Positions 33,007 through 42,388 of a stretch of 64,000 nucleotides of DNA are shown one piece after another (within the stretch, counting starts at the first letter, position 1; each line of letters opens with the position of its first letter). The DNA comes from Thioalkalivibrio sp. ALE14 (lineage in GTDB: Bacteria > Pseudomonadota > Gammaproteobacteria > Ectothiorhodospirales > Ectothiorhodospiraceae). The stretch spans positions 248,001-312,000 of the forward strand of contig NZ_AQXY01000031.1 in the NCBI RefSeq assembly GCF_000376845.1, read 5' to 3'. Below the pieces are notes generated by a model. It had not been told where the DNA came from. It ran no database searches and was given only the letters and a program-made list of their open reading frames with translations. A program made the position numbers and the translations under genes.

Positions 33007-34302
33007 GTGATGCGCTCCGCCCGCGTTGGTGAGCTGACGCTCGCGCTGCTGATCCTCCTGCCGCTGGCGGCCAGCGGCCATCTCGCGCCGCCCGGGGCCG
33101 ACCCGACGGCGATGCTCTACTGGCTGGCCCGAGTCACCGGCGTGCTCGCACTTACGCTGATCCTGCTGGCCGCCATCCTCAGCTTCCGCATCCCCGGGCT
33201 GGATCGCTGGTTCGGCGGGCTGACCCGGCTGTGGTCCATCCACCACGTGCTCGGCTGGGCCGGGTTCGTTCTGGTCCTGAGCCATGTCTGGCTGGTGGCC
33301 GCAGGGGGCCTGACTACGTCGGTGGCCGCCGCCACCCATCGCCTGTTCCCGCCACTGGATCACGGCGCCATCTGGGCCGGCTGGGCCGCGCTACTGGCCC
33401 TGCTCGTGTTCCTCGCGCCTACCTTCAAGTTCTTCGGCGAACCCGGCTACGCGCGCTGGAAACGCCTGCACCTGATCTCGGCCGCCGCCCTGGTACTGGC
33501 CCTGGTGCATGCCCTGGCGCTGGCGGCTGTCGCCTGGCCCTGGTGGCTGTTCGGGGCACTGGCCCTGGCCGCGATCCTCTGGCGCAAGCTGCTCTCGCCC
33601 CGCATGGCGGGCCGCTACCGGGTGGAGGCCGTCGACTCGCTCGGGCCCGACCTGGTGGAGTTGCAACTGGCGCCGGTCACCGGAACGCCCATGGCGCACC
33701 AGGCCGGACAGTTCGTCTACCTGACGCCGCAGGACCCGACACTGGCCAGCGGCTGCGGCGAGGAACACCCCTATACGCTGAGTTCCGCGCCCGGGGCCAG
33801 ACACCTGCGGATCGGGGTCAAGGCCCTGGGCGATGCCACCCGCGCCCTGCAGCGGGTCCGGCCGGGCAGCGAGGTCCGGATCGAGGGACCCTATGGCGAC
33901 TTCCTGCCACGCCACCCCCAGCCGCGGCCTGTGCTGTGGGTCGGCGCGGGGATCGGGATCACCCCGTTCGTCGGCGCCGTGCGCGCCATGGCCGAGCGCG
34001 GGGAATCACCGCATCCTTCCGTGCGGCTGGTCTACGCCGTGAACACGCGTGGCGACGCCCACTTTGCCGACGAACTCGAGGCCCTGGCCGCGAACCTGCC
34101 GAACCTGTCCCTGGCCATCCACGAGCGCAACGCATCCGGCCTGCTCGACGCCGCCTGGCTGCGGGACCAGTGCCCCGACCTCGAGCGGCACGAAGTCTGG
34201 ATCTGCGGGCCCGCCCCCTTCGATCGCCATCTGCGGATGATCCTGCGCGCGCAAGGCGTGCCCCGCCGGCGCATCCACTCGGAGGCCTTTCACCTGCTAT
34301 GA
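33007..34302 (+). CDS. Ferric-reductase-like membrane flavoprotein
   Basis: A 431-residue protein. Residues about 10-195 are a ferric-reductase-like membrane domain with His pairs on two helices (WSIHHVLGW, VLVLSHVWL; RLHLISAA, ALVHAL), which can hold two b hemes. Residues about 200-430 are an FNR-like domain with FAD-binding HPYTLSSAP and NAD-binding VGAGIGITPFVG and WICGPAPF. It moves electrons between NAD(P)H and a membrane or periplasmic acceptor. Start GTG 33007 or ATG 33010. It overlaps a cytochrome-b5-like gene by 4 bases. Confidence 0.85.
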   Translation: MMRSARVGELTLALLILLPLAASGHLAPPGADPTAMLYWLARVTGVLALTLILLAAILSFRIPGLDRWFGGLTRLWSIHHVLGWAGFVLVLSHVWLVAAGGLTTSVAAATHRLFPPLDHGAIWAGWAALLALLVFLAPTFKFFGEPGYARWKRLHLISAAALVLALVHALALAAVAWPWWLFGALALAAILWRKLLSPRMAGRYRVEAVDSLGPDLVELQLAPVTGTPMAHQAGQFVYLTPQDPTLASGCGEEHPYTLSSAPGARHLRIGVKALGDATRALQRVRPGSEVRIEGPYGDFLPRHPQPRPVLWVGAGIGITPFVGAVRAMAERGESPHPSVRLVYAVNTRGDAHFADELEALAANLPNLSLAIHERNASGLLDAAWLRDQCPDLERHEVWICGPAPFDRHLRMILRAQGVPRRRIHSEAFHLL

Positions 34303-34697
34303 CACCCCTCGGCCGCATTGCCTACACCGTACTGGTGGCGTTCATCGCCAGCCTGCTGACCCTGCTGGCCATCGACTGGCTCGGACCGGCCCCCGATTCC
34401 ATATCCGAGGCCCCGCACATCGAGGAAAGCCCTGCGATACGGGTAATCAACATGGAAGAACTCGACCGGCACGACCAGCCCGACGACTGCTGGATGGCGA
34501 TCCACGGGCAGGTGTACGACTTCACCGATTACCTGCCCCGCCATCCGACGCCGGCCCATCTCCTGCCCCCCTACTGCGGCACGGATGCCAGCGTCGGCTG
34601 GGACACCAAGGGCATCGGCCGCCCCCACAGCCCGCGCGCCCGCGACATGCTGCCGGACTACCGGATCGGCGTACTGGCCGCCGACCCCACGGACTGA
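34299..34697 (+). CDS. Membrane-anchored cytochrome b5-like protein
   Basis: A 132-residue protein with one N-terminal helix (about 5-25, signal anchor) and a b5-like heme domain (INMEELDRHDQPDDCWMAIH, GQVYDFTDYLPRHPTP, GIGRPHSPRARDM). The two heme-ligand His of b5 are kept (RHPTP in the HPGG place, and PHSPRA), although the GG of HPGG is lost. It overlaps the ferric-reductase-like gene by 4 bases, so it is probably its electron partner in the periplasm. Confidence 0.8.
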   Translation: MTPLGRIAYTVLVAFIASLLTLLAIDWLGPAPDSISEAPHIEESPAIRVINMEELDRHDQPDDCWMAIHGQVYDFTDYLPRHPTPAHLLPPYCGTDASVGWDTKGIGRPHSPRARDMLPDYRIGVLAADPTD

Positions 34698-34721
34698 ACG
34701 GGCGTGCTCACCCCGCGCCTA

Positions 34722-34989
34722 GGGAAACACTGATTCATGTACACGCTCGCGCTCGAGTCGCTTTTGCGTGCGAACAAGGCGCGGCGACGGCCGTGCAGTC
34801 ATTCTGCACAAGGGAGCCGCAACGCCGTGCGCGCGCAAAAGCGGCCGAGCCCCTTCGGGGTTGGTACCCCAGGTTCCCCGATCCTGCGTTGCGGCCCTTG
34901 CCGGTAGAACCACTACCGGCTGCGCACCGCGCCTTGTCTCGGAAAACCTGGGGTGCCAACGCGAGCGTGTACATGAATCAGTGTTTCCC
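34722..34989. repeat. Palindromic element, full copy D (268 bp)
   Basis: Same orientation as A and the closest copy to it. Left GGGAAACACTGATTCATGTAC, right ...CAGTGTTTCCC, flanked by CTAG on both sides. Apical stems GTGCAG/CTGCAC (34793-34809, loop TCATT) and CCGGTAG/CTACCGG (34901-34919, loop AACCA). The right end overlaps the 3' end of the EAL gene: the last codons and the TGA stop of that gene lie in the terminal repeat. Confidence 0.88.
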
Positions 34990-36255
34990 TAGACGCTTGC
35001 CCGACCCAACCCTCTCCATGAACTGCTCCAGGCGAGCGGGCCGGCCGAGGTGGAACCCCTGCACCAGATCGCAGTCCAGCTCGCGCAGGCGCACCTGGGT
35101 CTCGGCATCCTCCACCCCTTCGGCCACCACGCTCAGCCCCAGCTTGTGTCCCAGGCCGATCATGGACTCCACAATGCGCTCGTGGGGCGGGCTGGTCGTC
35201 AGTTCATGGACAAAGGTCATGTCGATCTTCAGCTCGTCCAGCGGCATACGCAGCAGACGATCCATCGAGGAATAGCCGATGCCGAAGTCATCCATGGACA
35301 CCCGAAGACCCAGATCCTTCATGCTGTGGAGCGCCTCGCGCGCCTCGGCATCATGGCTTTCCATCACCGCAGTTTCGGTCAGCTCCACGGTGACCATTTC
35401 CGCTGGAACCCGCCACAGCTCCAGGGACTGGGCCACCAGATCGACCACCTCGCGCTCCCGCACGTCATCGGCGGAAAAGTTCACCGACACCCCTGCGTCC
35501 AGCCCGGCCTGACGGTATTCCGCGCACTGGCGAAGCGCCGTATTGAAGACCCAGTGGGTCAATCGGGGCATCAGGTCCGTCCCCTCGGCGGCCGCGATCA
35601 TGGTGTCCGGGCGAATCGCGCCGTACTCCGGGTGGTCCCAGCGCAGCAGGGCCTCGACCGACTGCAGGCGTCCCGTCGCCAGCGCGACCTGCGGCTGGTA
35701 TTCGAGGTGCAGGCTCCCCGCCTCCACGGCCTGCCCCAGCTGTGACCACAGATCCACGCCTTCCAGCAACGATGCGGTGGCCTCCGGGGCGTAGCGGCGC
35801 AGGCGTTCGCGCGCCCGCCGGGCCTGGCGCAACGCGGCATAGGCGTGCGTCAGCAGTTCGTCCGGACGACCACCGTTCGGCGGGGCCAGGGCAAACCCTG
35901 CGCGCGGCCATAGCAGTACTTGCCGTTCGCCCACCGCGAAGGGTTCGCTTAGAACCCGCAGTACCTTGTGTACCGCCAGCTCGGCGAAACCGCTCTCCGC
36001 GACGTCCGGGAATGCAGCACCCAACTGATGCCGACCGGTAATCCCCACATGGGCGTCCGACAACTCGGCCTGCAAGGCATGGGCCGCGCGGCGGATCAGA
36101 TCATCGGTCACCCGGTAGCCCAGCGCCACATCCACATCGCCCAGCCCTTCCAGACCGATTACGGCGACCGCGGGTCGAGGGCTCTCGCCACCCGACCGCG
36201 CCACCAGCGCGTCCAGGGCATCGAGGAAATCCGGGTACTCGTGCCAGTCGCCCAT
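34978..36255 (-). CDS. Degenerate-GGDEF/EAL c-di-GMP phosphodiesterase
   Basis: A 425-residue cytosolic signalling protein. Residues about 25-155 are GGDEF-like but with GRHQLGAAF in place of GGDEF, so cyclase activity is unlikely. Residues about 170-415 are a complete EAL domain (EYQPQVAL, VEALLRW, VSVNFSADD, ELTETAVM, DDFGIGYSS, LDELKID, VVAEGVED, QGFHLGRP). Its last residues, LGKH and the TGA stop, are encoded by the terminus of repeat D. It is co-directional with the HD-GYP gene upstream (57-base gap). Confidence 0.9.
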   Translation of the reverse strand: MGDWHEYPDFLDALDALVARSGGESPRPAVAVIGLEGLGDVDVALGYRVTDDLIRRAAHALQAELSDAHVGITGRHQLGAAFPDVAESGFAELAVHKVLRVLSEPFAVGERQVLLWPRAGFALAPPNGGRPDELLTHAYAALRQARRARERLRRYAPEATASLLEGVDLWSQLGQAVEAGSLHLEYQPQVALATGRLQSVEALLRWDHPEYGAIRPDTMIAAAEGTDLMPRLTHWVFNTALRQCAEYRQAGLDAGVSVNFSADDVREREVVDLVAQSLELWRVPAEMVTVELTETAVMESHDAEAREALHSMKDLGLRVSMDDFGIGYSSMDRLLRMPLDELKIDMTFVHELTTSPPHERIVESMIGLGHKLGLSVVAEGVEDAETQVRLRELDCDLVQGFHLGRPARLEQFMERVGSGKRLGKH

Positions 36256-36312
36256 CGAACCATCCCAGCCGCCGCGCCACGGTGGCGCGCACTACGGATT
36301 AACCATGTCTAT

Positions 36313-37560
36313 TCAAAGATAATAGCGCGCCGGGTCGATCCCGTAGGCACCGTCCGGCAAATCCCGCCGGATCTGGCGCCTGGCCCCTTCGGACTCCGGG
36401 TCGCGCGCCCCCAGGTCCAGCTCCCGAGGATCCGGATACGGTACATGCGAGGGGTCCAGGATCCGCATGACGCGGGGCATGAATCGCTGGGTACGGCGAT
36501 GGCTGAGCACAATGGCCACCTCGCCATTGTCCAGTTCGACCAGGCTGCCGACCGGGAAAAGCCCCACGCAGTGGGTGAACTGATCCACCAGGGCCGAATT
36601 CAGGCCCCAGCGCGCGTTCTCGCGCAGTTCCTTCAGGGCCTCGTACGGGGTCCGGACCAGGGTCCTGCTCGCCAGCATCTCCTCGTAGGAATCGACGATG
36701 GCCGCCATCCGCGCGTAGGCACTGATCTGGTTGGCCACCAGCCCGCGTGGATACCCGCGGCCGTCCTCGCGCTCATGGTGCTGGGCCACGATCTCGCGCA
36801 CCCCTTCGGGAATCCCGTGGGAACGGTCCAGGATCGCCTCGCCATACTCGACGTGGCGATGCATGGCCCGACGCTGATCGGGCGACAGTCGCTCGGCGCG
36901 ACCCGGCTGCGCCCCGGGCATCTGCATCTTGCCGATGTCCATCAACAGTCCCCCCAGCCCGAGAATCGACAATGCCGCCCGATCCAGTCCCAGATGCCGC
37001 CCCAGTGCCAGCAGGTGGATCGAAACCTTCAGCGAATGGTCGTACAGGGCATCGCCGGAATCCCGCAGCCGCGCCAGCAGCAGCAGGGCATCCGGATTGC
37101 GCTCCACGCTCTCGCGCAATGCCTCGGAGGCCTCACGGGCCGTTGCCACCCGCACGCCTGGATTGCGCTCCAGCGCCGCGCGGATCTGCTCCAGAACGCC
37201 TTGTGCCACCGCGTGCGCGGCCTTCGCAGTCGGGAGCTCCTCCTCCACCGAGCAGTGATCCCGATAGACCGTCATTCCCCGAAACTGCGCGCTCTCGGCC
37301 TGGCGCAGCGCCTCCGCCGCCTCCGCGGGTGCGGCACTCTCCCCCGGCAGGCGGCGCAGAGAATCCGGAGCGCTTTTCTCCAGGTCGACAAACACGCGTG
37401 CGCAATGACGGGCCAACTCGTCAATATCGTCCTGCGAACGGATCTGAATACCCTCGAACAGGTAGGGCGTCTCCAACCACGGACGGTCAAGCTGGCAAAC
37501 GTACATGCCAACCTGCAGATCCGTCACCAGAATCTCCTGCTGAATCACACTCCAGGGCAT
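36313..37560 (-). CDS. DUF3391/HD-GYP-domain protein with altered HD pair
   Basis: A 415-residue protein. Residues about 5-130 are DUF3391 (LVTDLQVGMYVCQLDRPW). Residues about 160-340 are HD-GYP. The GYP part is normal (QHHEREDGRGYPRGL) but the HD dyad reads LLMDIGK, with Met in place of the first metal-binding His. The other metal His and Asp positions look present. It may be a weak or inactive phosphodiesterase, or a c-di-GMP sensor. It heads a two-gene operon with the EAL protein. Confidence 0.87.
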   Translation of the reverse strand: MPWSVIQQEILVTDLQVGMYVCQLDRPWLETPYLFEGIQIRSQDDIDELARHCARVFVDLEKSAPDSLRRLPGESAAPAEAAEALRQAESAQFRGMTVYRDHCSVEEELPTAKAAHAVAQGVLEQIRAALERNPGVRVATAREASEALRESVERNPDALLLLARLRDSGDALYDHSLKVSIHLLALGRHLGLDRAALSILGLGGLLMDIGKMQMPGAQPGRAERLSPDQRRAMHRHVEYGEAILDRSHGIPEGVREIVAQHHEREDGRGYPRGLVANQISAYARMAAIVDSYEEMLASRTLVRTPYEALKELRENARWGLNSALVDQFTHCVGLFPVGSLVELDNGEVAIVLSHRRTQRFMPRVMRILDPSHVPYPDPRELDLGARDPESEGARRQIRRDLPDGAYGIDPARYYL

Positions 37561-37749
37561 AAGGTGTTCTTCCGCGACGAAAAGACGCCAGAAGCAAACA
37601 CCATAGCGCTACGTCACGGCACAGGCCAGCGCGTTAGTGCGGCCGCCGTGAGGCGTTAGGAGGAATGCGGCCCAACCCGTGCAAAATTCACCGTTTTAGG
37701 GGACCATGAGCCCATTTCGACGGCCACCCTGCCCCCACGGAGTCACCGC

Positions 37750-39891
37750 ATGCCGCTCGACCGGGAACCCACCGTCGGCTCCGCCAGCCGCAGCCTCGCC
37801 GCCGCCGGCAAGTGGACGGGCATGTCCGGGCTGTCCATCGTCCAGCGCGAACAGCTGGCCGAGATGGTGGTACCGCGCGTGGTGGAACACCTGGAACGCT
37901 GCGTGGCGACCACCCGCATGGAATGGGAGGCCGGTCGGGCATGGGGCAATTCGGCCCAGAACACGCTGATGTGGGCCAACGACTTCCGCATGTTCGAGAA
38001 GCGGCTGATCCGTGACTTCCAGGACACGCTGATGGACGACTTCCGCTCCAGCGAGTACCCGCCGCAGTACGAGTTCTCCGGCGTCGCCTTCGCCGAACAG
38101 GACGATGGCCTGGCAATCCTCGACGACTACCAGTCCAGCCGGCGCTCCCTGCGCCACAAACTGGAAGGCTCGATGCGGGAGAACAACCGCTATTCGCATT
38201 ACGTCTTCACCCAGGCCGCACAGGAAAAGAACCGTTTCGAGCACCCCAACTGGGCCCCGTGGTCGCCGCTGCACTGGTACGAGCGCCTGATCGAGATCGG
38301 CGAGCTGTACTTCGGCAAGACCGACATGACCCTGGACCTGATGCGCTCCTACCTGGACTGCATGCAGAAGACCGCGGCCCCCACCCTGGCCTTCGTCGTC
38401 GAGGCGGTCGAACACTGCGGCCTGATCACCGAACCGCGCGCGGCACCCGAGTCCAGCGAGACCCTGCGGCGCAACGCCTCCTGGAAGCGGCTGGCCGGCG
38501 CCCGCGACGACGATGCACGTCCGGATGCCCCCGACGGGGACGGAGAGGATGCATCCGCGTCCTCCGGCTGGCGACCCTCCACCCGCAAGACCGAGGTAGA
38601 CGAGGCGGCGCGAATGCCGGATACCGAGGCCGACCCGGCGCAATGGGCCGCGTGGGCCTCCAACATGGTCCAGTCGCCCGTGTTCCGGCCTGTCGGCGGC
38701 AACGGCGGTGTGGGTGCCGCGCCCGGCACGGACACCGGCGCGTCGATGACCGCATTCGTGATGCCCTCCGATCAGCCGGACCCCCGTGCCTCGCTGATGC
38801 CCTTCATCCATGACCTGTTGCAGGGGCTGTTCGATCACATCTTCCGCGAGGTCGGCTTCAACCCCGCCGTACGTGCCGAGATCGGCGAGATGCAGTATCC
38901 GCTGGCCACCGCCGTCATCCGCGATCTCGGGTTCTTCCGCGACCGTTCGCACCCCCTGCGCCTGTGGATCGGCAGCCTCATCAATGTCGCCATCCGCATC
39001 AATCCGGAATCCGAACCCGACGGCGAGGACGTGGAGCGCTACCTCGGCTGCATCCGGCGTTCCATCGAACACCTGCGCAACCAGGCCGACCGGCTCGACC
39101 GCGATGGCGCCGAAGTGCTGATGAACCAGTTCCTCGAAAGCGTGGAAAACGAGGACACGCTCTGGCATGAACGCCAGATCACCCAGATCGATCTGCCCCA
39201 CGCCGAGGAATGGGCCGAACAGGCACGGCGCAACCTCGCGCTGGCGGCACTGGAGACCGGCGCCGACCTGCCGGAGAGCGCGGCCGAGGAGATCTTCCAG
39301 TCCTGGGAGACGGTCCTGGCCGTCGAGCACGATGCCGGAGAGGCCGGAGAGGCCCTGCATCGCGTACTGCGCCAGGTCGTGCGCCACATCTGCAACATGG
39401 CCACCGCGGCCGAGGTCAATCCGCTGGTGGCCGAGGCGAAGGAACACGCGCGGGCCGCGGGTCTGGGGGACGATCGCATCCGGGACCTGGTGCAGCATCT
39501 GGGCAAGGCGCACCTCTTCCGTCTGCGGGCACCGGACGACGCTGAACGCTTCGACCCGCGCGCGCGCCTGCAGACCCGCGAGTCCGTGCGTTACGAGGAC
39601 GACGACCCGACACTGGATCAGGACCGCGACGACGACCATGTCTTCGCCGCCATCGGACTCGATGTCGGGGACTGGTTCGAATTCTCCGACGAGGAGGGTC
39701 AGAATCCGCGGCGGCTGGCCCTGATCTGGCGCGGCGACACCACGCGCCGTTTCTTCTTCCTGTCCCTGGACGGCGTACACGCCCGCCGCCACAGCCTGCA
39801 GGGGGTCGCCCAGGAGCTGCGTCAGGGCCGGATGCGCGCCCTGCCGGAAGACAACCCGCTGGACGCCATCATCGAGGCGCCCGCCAGCTGA
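37750..39891 (+). CDS. DUF1631-family protein
   Basis: A 713-residue cytosolic protein of a family of unknown function found in c-di-GMP-rich proteobacteria. The N-terminal 200 residues are helical and rich in charged residues (MEWEAGRAWGN, FEHPNWAPWSPLHWYERLIE). A low-complexity linker (about 235-320) is followed by a large helical middle and a C-terminal small beta domain (LDVGDWFEFSDEEGQNPRR, TTRRFFFLSLDG) that resembles PilZ-type barrels. No catalytic motif seen. Convergent with the pseudokinase gene. Confidence 0.85.
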   Translation: MPLDREPTVGSASRSLAAAGKWTGMSGLSIVQREQLAEMVVPRVVEHLERCVATTRMEWEAGRAWGNSAQNTLMWANDFRMFEKRLIRDFQDTLMDDFRSSEYPPQYEFSGVAFAEQDDGLAILDDYQSSRRSLRHKLEGSMRENNRYSHYVFTQAAQEKNRFEHPNWAPWSPLHWYERLIEIGELYFGKTDMTLDLMRSYLDCMQKTAAPTLAFVVEAVEHCGLITEPRAAPESSETLRRNASWKRLAGARDDDARPDAPDGDGEDASASSGWRPSTRKTEVDEAARMPDTEADPAQWAAWASNMVQSPVFRPVGGNGGVGAAPGTDTGASMTAFVMPSDQPDPRASLMPFIHDLLQGLFDHIFREVGFNPAVRAEIGEMQYPLATAVIRDLGFFRDRSHPLRLWIGSLINVAIRINPESEPDGEDVERYLGCIRRSIEHLRNQADRLDRDGAEVLMNQFLESVENEDTLWHERQITQIDLPHAEEWAEQARRNLALAALETGADLPESAAEEIFQSWETVLAVEHDAGEAGEALHRVLRQVVRHICNMATAAEVNPLVAEAKEHARAAGLGDDRIRDLVQHLGKAHLFRLRAPDDAERFDPRARLQTRESVRYEDDDPTLDQDRDDDHVFAAIGLDVGDWFEFSDEEGQNPRRLALIWRGDTTRRFFFLSLDGVHARRHSLQGVAQELRQGRMRALPEDNPLDAIIEAPAS

Positions 39892-39907
39892 CGCCGGCCG
39901 GCACGGG

Positions 39908-42244
39908 TCAGTCGCGGGCCTGCCGGATCGCCAGTGCCAGCTGGTTGCGCACCGCCTTCAGGGCCCGCAGAACCGTCGGTTCCAGCTCGGCCCCCTCCGG
40001 CAACTCCAGGTACAGCAGCCCCACGCAGTGCTCCCGCACCGCCAGCGGCAACAGCAGGAAACTGCGCGCGTCCAGCGCCTGCCGGAACTCGTCCGGGATG
40101 TAACGGCTGATCGAGGCCTCGTGGCTGTCGGTGATGACCAGGTCCTTTTGCTGCTGCAGCGCCAGCGCCAGGATATCCCCCTGGCCCGAAACCGACAGCC
40201 GCAGCCGCCCGGACAGCGTCTCGGCGTCCTGCCCGAAGGCGGTGTGCGCCACCAGGACCCGGTGCTCGCGATCGGCCAGCATCAGCATCACGCGGCGCAG
40301 ACCCAGGGTTCGGTACAGACTCTCGAGGGTCGTCTGGACCAGCGCATTCAGGTCGAAGTCACCCACCATGCTGTCCAGCATGTCGGTCAGGGCCTCCATC
40401 AGCGCCGCGGCCTGCGCGCCCGGATCGTCCGGCGCCTGCGTCACCGGCTCTTCGCTGCCCTCATCGGACTCGAGCGCCGTCGGACTCCCCTCTTCGAGCC
40501 GAACGCCCAGATTGGCCTTCAAGCGGTTCAACGGTTCGCGGCCTTCCGGCGGCAGCTTGACCACCGCCAGGAAGTGATCCATGTGCTCGCGCCCCGACTT
40601 GATGGCCCGCTGCATGCCACGGGCATCCACCCCCAGGGCATGTTCGTAGCGCTTGCGCAGATCCGTCAGTAAGCCCCCCTGCTGCTCCCGATCGGCCTGG
40701 GTAATGCACTGCCCCATCTCCGAGGCCAGGGTCACGATGCGGTGCAGGCGCTGGTCGGCATCCCGGGCCGCCGGCAGAGTGCCGGACGGCGCCCGTTCGA
40801 CCGTCGTGATGATCTCCCGGGGAAAATTCCAGTCCTCCAGCACACTGCGCGCCAAAGCCTCGTAGGACAGTCCCAGCACCTGGCGGGCGGCGCTACCCTC
40901 GCCCGTGCCCTGGCCCACGCGAATGCGGATCTCGTCCGCCTCCTCGGGCAGGTAGTACAGCACCAGCATGCGCCCGATATCGTGGAACAGGGCGCAGACA
41001 AAGGCCTGCTCGCTCTCCACCCCGCCGACCTGCTCCGCCAGGTCCCGCGCCAGCATGGCGCTGAACAGCGTGCCGACCAGGGCCTCCATCAGGCGCCCGG
41101 AATGACGTCCGCCCTTCAGGTTCTCGAACAGCACCAGCCCGAGCGCCGCCGTGCGCACCTGTTCGAAACCCAGCAGCACGATCGCGCGCGAAACGGTGCG
41201 GATATTGCCGCCAAAATTGCTGTAAAAGGGCGAGTTGGCCAGCCGCAGCAGCTTCTGCGTAGTGGCATAGTCCTTCAGTACCGCGTTCGACAGCTCGGCC
41301 ACCGAGCGCCTCATGGTGTCATCGGAACACTGGGTGATCTCGCGGATGTGACTGGAGATCCCGGGGAAGTCGGGCTTGCGCCGGATCTTTCGCAGGATGA
41401 AGTCCTGCGACCCGCCCTCTGCCGGACCCTCACCCTCCACGGCCGCCAGTAACGCCTCGCGGAACTCGCGCGCCGAGGCAAAGCGTTCCGCCGGATCCGG
41501 CCGGGTTGCCCGCAGCACCAGGGCATCGAAGCGTTCGTCGCCATTGCCGGTACGACCGGACGGCGGCTCCAGCGCACCCGCCTGCATCGACTGCCGGATC
41601 GTCTCCGGACGGTCACCGGCGAACGCGCGCTCGCCGGTCAGCATCTCGAAAAACAGGGCCCCGAGCGAGAACACGTCAGAGCGTTCGGTGGCCGCCTCTC
41701 CCGCCAGCTGTTCCGGTGCCAGGTAGTAGGGGGTATCCGGCAAGTGGCTCTCGCCGCGCGCGGCGGCGTCGGGCAGGGCCATGCCCAGTCCGGTGATACG
41801 CGCATGGCCCTCGGGGTTCACGGTCACGTTGGCCGGCTGCAGCGCCCCGTGCAGAATCCCCTGCTCGTGAGCCGCCGCCGCGGCATCCAGCAACTCGCGC
41901 ATCAGCGCCAGGGCACGGTCGATGGGCAGGGCGCCACGCGCCAGGATCTGGTCCAGGGTTTCGCCCTCGATGTACTCGAACACCAGGTAGACGCCCTGGG
42001 GGTAATCGCCCGCCTCGAAGATCGGTGCGATATTCGGGTGCCGGAAGCGACTCAGGCGCCGCGCGTCCGCCAGCAGCGCCTGACGGGCCGCGGCATCCGC
42101 CGCGGGATCGGTCAGCGTTCGAATCGCGACCTGGCGATCGAGTACCGGGTCGTGCGCCACGTAGAGCCCGTCGCGCGCACTGGCACCCAGCGTCCGCGTA
42201 ATCCGGAAACGTTCGATCTCGGGAACGGTCACCCGGTCAGCCAT
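39908..42244 (-). CDS. Pseudokinase-HDOD-GAF signalling protein
   Basis: A 778-residue three-domain protein. Residues about 8-270 are a Ser/Thr kinase fold in which the VAIK Lys is Arg (VAIRTL), HRD is HGA (HGALQPANV), and DFG is GLG (ITGLGMA), while APE (YYLAPEQL) and DVFSLGALFFEM are kept; catalysis is very unlikely. Residues about 290-500 are an HDOD domain (LLRLANSPFYS, FVCALFHDIGRML). Residues about 610-770 are a GAF domain. The ATG at 42244 has GGGGTG about 9 bases upstream. Convergent with DUF1631, so the pair may share a c-di-GMP/chemotaxis-like pathway; inference. Confidence 0.88.
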   Translation of the reverse strand: MADRVTVPEIERFRITRTLGASARDGLYVAHDPVLDRQVAIRTLTDPAADAAARQALLADARRLSRFRHPNIAPIFEAGDYPQGVYLVFEYIEGETLDQILARGALPIDRALALMRELLDAAAAAHEQGILHGALQPANVTVNPEGHARITGLGMALPDAAARGESHLPDTPYYLAPEQLAGEAATERSDVFSLGALFFEMLTGERAFAGDRPETIRQSMQAGALEPPSGRTGNGDERFDALVLRATRPDPAERFASAREFREALLAAVEGEGPAEGGSQDFILRKIRRKPDFPGISSHIREITQCSDDTMRRSVAELSNAVLKDYATTQKLLRLANSPFYSNFGGNIRTVSRAIVLLGFEQVRTAALGLVLFENLKGGRHSGRLMEALVGTLFSAMLARDLAEQVGGVESEQAFVCALFHDIGRMLVLYYLPEEADEIRIRVGQGTGEGSAARQVLGLSYEALARSVLEDWNFPREIITTVERAPSGTLPAARDADQRLHRIVTLASEMGQCITQADREQQGGLLTDLRKRYEHALGVDARGMQRAIKSGREHMDHFLAVVKLPPEGREPLNRLKANLGVRLEEGSPTALESDEGSEEPVTQAPDDPGAQAAALMEALTDMLDSMVGDFDLNALVQTTLESLYRTLGLRRVMLMLADREHRVLVAHTAFGQDAETLSGRLRLSVSGQGDILALALQQQKDLVITDSHEASISRYIPDEFRQALDARSFLLLPLAVREHCVGLLYLELPEGAELEPTVLRALKAVRNQLALAIRQARD

Positions 42245-42388
42245 GCGCCGGCACCCCGGTGCGCACTCCACCCCTGTCCACAGGGCCCACTGTCAGCCCC
42301 GGCATATACGGATCCATCCGCCTTCTCCCTGTGTTTCATCCATCCGCCCCGGGGTCACCCCACCCCGGGCCTCGCGCGAAGGACCGCG

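Noticed and set aside
4430-34989. CRISPR array or direct-repeat cluster
   Set aside because: The repeats are long, palindromic and widely spaced with no spacers; no cas gene was found.
37696-39792. 698-codon minus-strand open frame opposite the DUF1631 gene
   Set aside because: Antisense shadow of a real gene in high-GC DNA; no ribosome site, no domain pattern.
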